A DNA stretch of 64,000 nucleotides. Origin: Streptomyces sp. HmicA12. Its GTDB lineage: Bacteria; Actinomycetota; Actinomycetes; Streptomycetales; Streptomycetaceae. Position 1 is the stretch's first letter; the number at the start of each line of letters is the position of its first letter. The translations under genes were made by a program, and so were the position numbers. The notes beneath the pieces are model-generated. The model did no database searches and was not told the origin of the DNA. It was given only the letters and a program-made list of their open reading frames with translations. The stretch is taken from contig NZ_KB891813.1 of the NCBI RefSeq assembly GCF_000373565.1, positions 79,275 through 143,274 of the forward strand, in the 5' to 3' direction. Shown here in pieces: positions 58,135 through 64,000 of the stretch.

Positions 58135-58743
58135 ATGCCCCATCCGACCTCCTTGCGTCGCACGCCCGTTCAGCAGCGCAGCACCGAGCGGCTGAGCCGG
58201 ATCCTCGACGCCTGTGCCGCGCTCCTCGACGAGGGCGGCTACGAGCGCTTGAGCACACGGGCCGTCGCGGGCCGCGCCGAGGTCCCGATCGGCTCGGTCT
58301 ACCGCTTCTTCACCGACAAGCGGGCCATGGTCGACGCCCTGGCCCAGCGCAACCTGGAGCGGTACGCGGAGCGCGTCACCGAGCGGCTCGGCGACGTCCC
58401 GGCCGACGACTGGCGCGCCGCGATCGACGCCATCCTCGACGAGTACCTCGCCATGAAGCGCACCGCGCCCGGCTTCTCCTTGGTCGACTTCGGCACCCAG
58501 ATCCCGGTCGGCGACCCCGACTCCGCGCCCAACCTCCGCGTCGCCGACACCCTCACCGACCTGCTCGCCCCGCACCTCGGCGTCACCGCCGACGCCGGTC
58601 TGCGCCGCACGTTCCTGGTGGCGGTCGAGTCCGCCGACGCGCTGGTGCGGCTCGCGTTCCGGCTCGACCCGGCGGGGGACGAAAAGATCATCACGGAGAC
58701 GCGGGAGCTGCTGCGGGCGTATCTCGCCCGCGTGCTCGACTGA
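58135..58743 (+). CDS. TetR-family regulator
   Basis: A 202-residue TetR regulator with the helix-turn-helix LSTRAVAGRAEVPIGSVYRFFTDKRAMVDALAQRNL and a helical ligand domain. ATG 58135 is 6 bases from AGGGTG; a GTG at 58126 lies within that ribosome site. It precedes the citrate transporter gene on the same strand with a 156-base gap, so it may control that transporter, its own gene or the lipoprotein. I found no clean palindrome in the gap. Confidence 0.88.
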   Translation: MPHPTSLRRTPVQQRSTERLSRILDACAALLDEGGYERLSTRAVAGRAEVPIGSVYRFFTDKRAMVDALAQRNLERYAERVTERLGDVPADDWRAAIDAILDEYLAMKRTAPGFSLVDFGTQIPVGDPDSAPNLRVADTLTDLLAPHLGVTADAGLRRTFLVAVESADALVRLAFRLDPAGDEKIITETRELLRAYLARVLD

Positions 58744-58899
58744 CGGCGCCCTGCGCCACGTAAAGCTGTGACCTGGAGTTTTGCGCTTATTGCTCACGTG
58801 TCAACGTCTTGTTAACCCACGATGACCGGCCCTAGCGTCTCGCTGACCGCCGACCCCCGGGCGGCAGTTCAACGGCGAACGACGATAGGAATCCACCCC

Positions 58900-60300
58900 A
58901 TGCTGACGGTCCTCGGATTCGTCATGATCGCCACCTTCCTGGTGCTGATCATGATGAAAAAGGTGTCGCCGATCGCGGCGCTCGTGCTCGTCCCCGCACT
59001 GTTCTGCGTGCTCGTCGGCAAGGGCGCGCACCTCGGCGACTACGTCATCGCCGGCATCGGCGACCTGGCGCCCACCGCCGCCATGCTGATGTTCGCGATC
59101 GTCTACTTCGGCGTGATGATCGACGTCGGTCTCTTCGACCCGATCGTGCGGGGCATCCTGCGGTTCGCGAAGGCCGACCCGGTGCGCATCGTCGTCGGCA
59201 CCGCCGTGCTCGCCGCGATCGTCTCGCTGGACGGCGACGGCTCCACCACCTTCATGATCACCGTCTCGGCGATGTACCCGCTGTACAAGCGCCTGAAGAT
59301 GAGCCTCGTCGTGATGACCGGTGTCGCGGCGACCGCCAACGGCGTCATGAACACCCTGCCCTGGGGCGGTCCGACGGCCCGCGCGGCCACGGCCCTCAAG
59401 GTCGACGCGTCCGACATCTTCGTGCCGATGATCCCGGCGCTCGGCGCCGGCCTGCTCTTCGTCCTCGCGCTCGCCTACGTCCTCGGGCGCCGCGAGCGCA
59501 AGCGGCTCGGGTACCTGTCCCTGGAGAACGTGACCGAGACCGTCACCGAGACCGCCGACGAGAAGGTGCTCGTGGGCGTCTCGGCGGGAGGTACCGGTGG
59601 CGGCGGCGACCACTCCGGCGAGGGCGCCCCGTCCTACGCCGATGAGGACGGCGAGACGTTCACCGGCCTCGACCCGAACCGGGCCACCCTGCGGCCGAGG
59701 CTGTACTGGTTCAACGCCCTGCTCACGGTGGTGCTCCTGACCGCCATGATCATGGAGTTGCTGCCGATCCCTGTCCTGTTCATCCTGGCCGCGGCGCTCG
59801 CCCTCACGGTCAACTACCCGCACATGCCCGACCAGAAGGCCCGTATCGCCGCCCACGCCGAGAACGTCCTCAACGTCTCCGGCATGGTCTTCGCGGCCGC
59901 CGTCTTCACCGGCGTCCTTCAGGGCACCGGCATGGTCGACCACATGGCCAAGTGGGTCGTGGGCGGCATCCCCGACTGGATGGGGCCGCACATGGCCCTG
60001 GTCACCGGAGTCCTCTCCATCCCCTTCACGTACTTCATGTCGAACGACGGTTTCTACTTCGGCATCGTGCCGGTCCTCGCCGAGGCGGGGAACGCGCACG
60101 GCGTGTCCACCCTGGAGATCGCCCGCGCCTCCCTCGTCGGCCAGCCGCTGCACATGTCGAGCCCACTGGTCCCGGCCGTCTACGTCCTCGTCGGCATGGC
60201 CAAGGTCGAGTTCGGCGACCACACGAAGTTCACCGTGAAGTGGGCCGCGGCGACGGCCCTGGTCGTCCTCGTCGCCGGACTCCTCATCGGGATCGTGTGA
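58900..60300 (+). CDS. CitMHS-family metal-citrate symporter
   Basis: A 466-residue transporter with about 12 membrane helices. The CitMHS signatures are visible: MLTVLGFVMIATFLVLIM start, FGVMIDVGLFDPIVRGILRFAKADP, SLDGDGSTTFMI and the late FMSNDGFYFGIVPVL and GQPLHMSSPLVPA segments. CitMHS proteins import citrate complexed with metals such as Mg, Ca or Fe, driven by protons. A Gly- and Asp-rich cytoplasmic loop (about 230-265) divides the halves. ATG 58900 follows AGGA. From memory, the corresponding S. coelicolor protein was characterised as a Ca/Fe-citrate transporter. Confidence 0.92.
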   Translation: MLTVLGFVMIATFLVLIMMKKVSPIAALVLVPALFCVLVGKGAHLGDYVIAGIGDLAPTAAMLMFAIVYFGVMIDVGLFDPIVRGILRFAKADPVRIVVGTAVLAAIVSLDGDGSTTFMITVSAMYPLYKRLKMSLVVMTGVAATANGVMNTLPWGGPTARAATALKVDASDIFVPMIPALGAGLLFVLALAYVLGRRERKRLGYLSLENVTETVTETADEKVLVGVSAGGTGGGGDHSGEGAPSYADEDGETFTGLDPNRATLRPRLYWFNALLTVVLLTAMIMELLPIPVLFILAAALALTVNYPHMPDQKARIAAHAENVLNVSGMVFAAAVFTGVLQGTGMVDHMAKWVVGGIPDWMGPHMALVTGVLSIPFTYFMSNDGFYFGIVPVLAEAGNAHGVSTLEIARASLVGQPLHMSSPLVPAVYVLVGMAKVEFGDHTKFTVKWAAATALVVLVAGLLIGIV

Positions 60301-60307
60301 CCGACGC

Positions 60308-61528
60308 ATGAGCCGCACGTGGTTGCTGCGCCTCGTCATCGCCTTCAGCTTCGCGCAGGGGGCGGTGTCGATGGCGCGGCCCGCCGTCTCCTACCGGGCC
60401 CTCGCGCTCGGCGCCGACGAGCGGGCGGTGGGTGTCATCGCGGGTGTCTACGCGCTGCTGCCGCTGTTCGCCGCGGTGCCGCTGGGGCGGCGGACCGATC
60501 ACGGGCGGTGCGCGCCGCTGCTGCCGGCCGGCGTCGTTCTCATCTCCGGCGGCTGCGCGCTCGGCGGACTCGCCAACTCCCTTGTGGCGATGGCCGCCTG
60601 GAGCGGCGTGATGGGCCTCGGTCATCTGTGCTTCGTCATCGGCGCCCAGTCCATCGTGGCCCGTCAGTCGGCGCCCGACGAACAGGACCGCAACTTCGGC
60701 CACTTCACCATCGGCGCCTCCCTCGGCCAGCTCGTCGGTCCGATCGCGGCGGGCGCGGTGATCGGCGGCGACGACATGGCCGGTACGAGCGCGCTGGCCC
60801 TGCTGATCTCGGCGGCGGTCTGCGCGTTCGCGTGCACCTCGCTGTGGCGCATCGAATCCCGCCGTACGCCGACGAGTTCGGCTTCGCGGGACGCGGCACC
60901 CAGGGTTCCGGTGCACCGCATCCTGCGCACCCCGGGCGTCCCCGGCGGCATCTTCATCAGTCTCGCCGTGCTGTCCGCGACGGACATCCTCACGGCGTAC
61001 CTGCCGGTGATCGGTGAGCACCGGGGCATCGCCCCGTCCGTGATCGGGGTGCTCCTGAGCCTGCGTGCGGGCGCGACGATCGCCTGCCGGCTCGTCATGA
61101 CGCCGCTCATCGACTGGCTCGGCCGCGCGACGCTGATCGCGGCGACCTGCCTGCTCGCCGCGCTGCTCTGTGCGGCGATCGCGCTTCCGGTCCCGGTCTG
61201 GGGTCTTGGCGTGATCCTGGTGGTGCTCGGGTTCTGTCTGGGCGTGGGGCAGCCGCTGTCGATGACCACGGTCGTGCAGGCGGCCCCACCGGATGCCCGC
61301 TCCACGGCGCTGGCGCTGCGCCTGACCGGCAACCGGCTGGGCCAGGTGGCGGCTCCCGCGTCGGCGGGGCTGGTCGCAGGGGTGGCGGGCACGGCCGCGC
61401 CGTTCGTGATGCTGGGCGGATTGCTGCTGGTCGCCTCCGGCTTGGGGGTGCGGTCGGCTCCGCCGGGTGGGGTTGTGGTCGGGGTGCGCGTGCGTCGTGG
61501 CTGTTCGCGCAGTTCCCCGCGCCCCTGA
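60308..61528 (+). CDS. MFS transporter with a repeat-encoded C-terminus
   Basis: A 406-residue major facilitator with 12 predicted helices. The loop after helix 2 reads PLGRRTDHGRCAPLL, the MFS motif A region, and the central loop is basic (RIESRRTPTSSASRDAAP). The family is broad (YbfB or drug-efflux type), and no substrate is evident. It starts 8 bases after the citrate transporter stop, so the two are probably co-transcribed. The last residues (RRGCSRSSPRP) and the stop codon come from a copy of the dispersed palindromic repeat, so the original C-terminus may have been replaced. Confidence 0.86.
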   Translation: MSRTWLLRLVIAFSFAQGAVSMARPAVSYRALALGADERAVGVIAGVYALLPLFAAVPLGRRTDHGRCAPLLPAGVVLISGGCALGGLANSLVAMAAWSGVMGLGHLCFVIGAQSIVARQSAPDEQDRNFGHFTIGASLGQLVGPIAAGAVIGGDDMAGTSALALLISAAVCAFACTSLWRIESRRTPTSSASRDAAPRVPVHRILRTPGVPGGIFISLAVLSATDILTAYLPVIGEHRGIAPSVIGVLLSLRAGATIACRLVMTPLIDWLGRATLIAATCLLAALLCAAIALPVPVWGLGVILVVLGFCLGVGQPLSMTTVVQAAPPDARSTALALRLTGNRLGQVAAPASAGLVAGVAGTAAPFVMLGGLLLVASGLGVRSAPPGGVVVGVRVRRGCSRSSPRP

Positions 61529-61682
61529 AGGATCTGCGTCTGCCCCATGGGCGGGTTCGTTGCTACCTGACGGCCCGGTGGGGGCTGGTCGCGCAGTTCC
61601 CCGCGCCCCTGGAAGCGAGCTTCGCTCGCCCAGGGGAGGCTGCGCGGAGCGCATGCCTCAGGGGGCGCGGGGCTGTGTCCAT
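61504..61682 (+). repeat. Cluster of dispersed palindromic elements
   Basis: Three copies occur here. Copy 1 (61504-61529) contains the MFS stop codon. Copy 2 (61577-61611) reads GGTGGGGGCTGGTCGCGCAG then TTCCCCGCGCCCCTGG, and runs into a hairpin CCCCTGG-AA-GCGAGC-TTC-GCTCGC-CCAGGGG (61605-61636). A reversed partial copy (about 61638-61682) has GGAGCGCATGCCTCAGGGGG. The array separates the MFS gene from the convergent ATPase gene and may stop transcription from both. Confidence 0.83.
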
Positions 61683-61710
61683 CAGGGGCTCCGCCGCGGG
61701 CGAACGCGCA

Positions 61711-64000
61711 TCACCCCGAACCCAGCAACCCCCGAGCCACACCAACCCGCCCCACCCCGGCCGGGTAGGGCAACCGGAGAGCCAGCACCTCGACCGCACC
61801 CAGAGCGCGCGCACCCGCGGCCCCGCCCAGGGCCACCGCATGCACCACCCCGGCATCCACCTCCGCCAACCGCTCACCCGTGCTCCGGGCCCGCTCGACC
61901 TCCGCGGCGGCGATGCCCCGGGCCAACTCCCGCTCCCCGCCGAGCAGATGACCCCACGCCGCGAGCACCGGAGCTTCGCCGTCCCGCAACAGGCCGGCCA
62001 CCAGCTCGGGCCGCCCCTGGCGCAGCGCCAGTTCGGCGCGGGCGGTGCGTACCTCGAACCGGGCCTGCTGGTCCATCCCCGCCGAGCGCTCGGCCCGGTC
62101 GAGCAGCGGCGCGGCCTCCTCGGTCGAAGCTGAAGCCGAAGCCGAAGCCGAAGCCGAAGCCGAAGCCGAAGCCGAACCGTTCCGCATCAGCACCCGCCCC
62201 AGCGCGGCCAGCGCGTACGGCAGCGACCAGGCGTCATCCGCGTCGACCCCGGCGACGGCCGCCTCGGCGACCTGCCGGGCCACTTCGAACTCCCCGAGAA
62301 GCAGCCACAGTTCGGCCAGATTGGCCCGTTCGAACGCGGCCGCCGTCGGATCCCCCGACTCCTCGGCGAGCCCGAGCGCCCGCTCCCCGGTGTCGACGGC
62401 CTCCCGCAGCCGCCCCTCGCGCCGCGCGTTCTCCCGCAGTACCGAGAGCACCGCGCCGAGCAGCGCCGAGTCCCCGTACGCCTCGGCGGGCGCAAGCGCC
62501 AGACCGGCGGCCTCCCGGGCTTCCCGGAAGCGTCCGGCGAGCGCCAGATTGGTGGCCTGCCCGGCATGGCAGCGGGCGAGGAGCCCCTGTCCGTCGATGC
62601 CGGGCACGCGCAGCGCGGCGGTGAGGGCCTGCCGCGCGGCCTCGTATCCGTCCACGTACCGGCCCTGCACGCCCAGGGCTACGCCGAGGGCGAGGTGGTG
62701 CTGGGCCGTGGGTTCGGGGCCGGTGCCCTCGCCCGGCGGGTGGGCGTGCAGCACCGTGAGGCCCGCCGCAGGGTTCTCGGCCTTGACGAGCGTCTCGGCG
62801 AGCCGGGCCGCCGCGAGCACGGTGTCGTCGTGGTCGCCGCGCCGCACGAACTCGGCGAGCGCGAGCCGCAGCACATCGGCGGCCTGCGCGAAGTGCCCCA
62901 TACGGCGCAGGACTTGGGCGTGCCCGAGCCGCGCGCGGGCGGCGTCCACGTCGAGCCGGGCGACGAGGTCGCGGTAGTAGCGGTCGGCGGTGTCGTTGGC
63001 GTAGACGGCGGCGGCCCGCTCGGCGGCCCGGCGCAGATACTCGGCCGCGCGCGGGTCGTCGGCGCGCGCGAAGTGCGAGGCGAGGGTGTCGACGGCGTCG
63101 GGGCGGCGGCGCAGCACGGTCTGCGCGAACGCGGCGTGCAGTTGCTGCCTGCGTACGCCGCTGAGCTGCTCGTAGCAGGTGAGGCGGACCAGGGGGTGGC
63201 GGAACGCGAGCCCGGACTCGGCCCGTCCGGCCACCACGACCTGCCGTTCCTCGACGAGGGCCGCGCCGATGGCATCCTCCAGGGCATCGGCGGCGGCCGC
63301 CGCGTCGACCGGGGGCCGCAGGCCGTGCGCGGCGATGTCGAGGAGTTCGGAGAGCGCGGTCTCGCCGCCCGCGACGGCAAGGGCCTCCACGACCCGCCGA
63401 GTGTCCCGGCCGAGTCGCCCGAGCCGCTCGCTCACCAACTGCCTCACCCCGTCGGGTGCTTCGTCGCCGACGGGTCCCCGGGCGAGTTCGAGCGCGAACA
63501 GGGGGTTGCCGAGGGAGAGTTCCCAGACCCGGTCGAGCCGTTCGGCCGGGGCGCCGCCGTCCCGCGCCACGGCGAGGCAGGCGTCCCGGTCGAGCCGTCC
63601 CACGTCCTCGCGCCCGCACAGCCGCGCACGCCGCAGCTGGGCGAGCGCCGAGCGGCGCGGGTCGCCCTCCGGCACTTCCTCCTCCCGGTACGTCACCAGG
63701 AACCGCAGCGGTGTGCCGCCCGCCGCGACCCGCCGGGCCAGGTGACTCAGGAGCTGGTACGAGCCCTCGTCGGCGGCGTGCAGATCGTCGAGGACGACCA
63801 ACACCGGGCGGGTCGCGGCGAGTTCGCCGAGCAGTCCGGACGCCGCCCGGAACAGCCGGTCCCGCTCCTCCTCGGGGCTGCGCCCGCCGTCGCTGCGTAC
63901 CCGACCCAACGACGGCAGAAAAGCGGCCAGTTCGGGATATTCTGCGCCCACGCGGGCCCGTTCCCCGGCGTCCCACTCGGCGAGCCAGCCGTCCAGCGCC
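61711..64000 (-). CDS. Large LuxR-family-like (STAND) ATPase regulator, 5' end missing
   Basis: The frame stays open to the right edge, giving at least 763 residues and lacking the N-terminus. It is a STAND/AAA ATPase of the MalT/LuxR-LAL kind. Walker B reads PVLVVLDDLHAADEGS; the P-loop must lie outside the window. Sensor-like FLVTYREEEVPEGDPRR and LSLGNPLFALELARG follow, then a long helical, TPR-like region. The C-terminus here ends without the LuxR helix-turn-helix usual for the family, so it may be a signalling ATPase or have its DNA-binding part elsewhere. An (Ala-Ser)n tract lies about 160 residues before the end. Confidence 0.8.
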   Translation of the reverse strand, partial: ALDGWLAEWDAGERARVGAEYPELAAFLPSLGRVRSDGGRSPEEERDRLFRAASGLLGELAATRPVLVVLDDLHAADEGSYQLLSHLARRVAAGGTPLRFLVTYREEEVPEGDPRRSALAQLRRARLCGREDVGRLDRDACLAVARDGGAPAERLDRVWELSLGNPLFALELARGPVGDEAPDGVRQLVSERLGRLGRDTRRVVEALAVAGGETALSELLDIAAHGLRPPVDAAAAADALEDAIGAALVEERQVVVAGRAESGLAFRHPLVRLTCYEQLSGVRRQQLHAAFAQTVLRRRPDAVDTLASHFARADDPRAAEYLRRAAERAAAVYANDTADRYYRDLVARLDVDAARARLGHAQVLRRMGHFAQAADVLRLALAEFVRRGDHDDTVLAAARLAETLVKAENPAAGLTVLHAHPPGEGTGPEPTAQHHLALGVALGVQGRYVDGYEAARQALTAALRVPGIDGQGLLARCHAGQATNLALAGRFREAREAAGLALAPAEAYGDSALLGAVLSVLRENARREGRLREAVDTGERALGLAEESGDPTAAAFERANLAELWLLLGEFEVARQVAEAAVAGVDADDAWSLPYALAALGRVLMRNGSASASASASASASASASTEEAAPLLDRAERSAGMDQQARFEVRTARAELALRQGRPELVAGLLRDGEAPVLAAWGHLLGGERELARGIAAAEVERARSTGERLAEVDAGVVHAVALGGAAGARALGAVEVLALRLPYPAGVGRVGVARGLLGSG
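62126..62173 (+). repeat. In-frame hexamer microsatellite in the ATPase gene
   Basis: One GAAGCT and seven GAAGCC units in a row encode a Ser-Ala tract on the minus strand between two TPR-like helices of the large ATPase. The two-codon unit keeps the frame, so its length may vary between strains as a flexible linker. Confidence 0.9.

Overview
This is high-GC actinobacterial DNA that reads as a Streptomyces chromosome. Codon third positions are almost all G or C, starts are often GTG or TTG, and many neighbouring genes share 4-base ATGA or GTGA overlaps. The gene set also fits: streptogrisin proteases, a LAETG-sorted LPMO, an ECF sigma factor with a zinc anti-sigma, and a dnaE2-imuB pair. From memory, the order dnaE2, imuB, lipase, LPMO, GDSL lipase, hmgA, citrate transporter resembles a run of S. 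coelicolor genes numbered roughly SCO1739 down to SCO1710. I could not check that. I see no rRNA, tRNA, transposase, phage gene or CRISPR array.

Layout. 1-2.8 kb: two flavin monooxygenases and a DUF1684 protein in one coupled operon. 3-6.4 kb: two secreted streptogrisin proteases flanking a slipin. 6.4-9.3 kb: adhE, with a textbook Rex operator upstream. 9.3-12.2 kb: a leftward set of an AAA ATPase, an acetate-type permease and a YhgE-like membrane protein. 12.2-16.9 kb: the mutagenesis polymerase pair dnaE2-imuB behind a LexA-type box. 16.9-20.5 kb: an acetyltransferase with a leaderless-type promoter, a divergent cupin/MarR pair with three phased operators, a secreted lipase, and a convergent cell-wall LPMO. 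20.7-25 kb: a citrate-family response regulator divergent from a tctC-tctB-tctA-acetyltransferase operon. 25-31 kb: small regulators, acetyltransferases, a SMI1/DUF6461 protein with a methyltransferase, and a DUF5925 ATPase.

31-40.2 kb is a polysaccharide cluster. Two GT2 glycosyltransferases, a NodB deacetylase and a 1379-residue flippase/GT-C-like fusion are read leftward with overlapping ends. A membrane-anchored GH39 hydrolase converges on them, and a small membrane protein lies upstream. 40.3-49 kb holds a GDSL esterase, a Ser/Thr kinase and a leftward DUF4331-TPR-NicO set, which lies divergent from an ECF sigma factor and its anti-sigma. 49-56 kb holds an M20 amidohydrolase, a DrrAB-type exporter with a divergent TetR, an orphan Type ISP specificity-like protein and a GntR regulator. 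56-64 kb holds homogentisate dioxygenase, a lipoprotein, TetR, a CitMHS citrate transporter, an MFS exporter, and a large ATPase that runs off the right edge.

Two themes cut across the map. First, several promoters carry readable regulatory palindromes (Rex, LexA, MarR, TetR). Second, short tandem and palindromic repeats are frequent. Inside coding sequence their units are multiples of 3; at gene ends they are not, and there they lay stop codons across reading frames. A dispersed palindrome with core GCGCAGTTCCCCGCGCCCCT occurs at three sites and supplies the last codons of the MFS gene.
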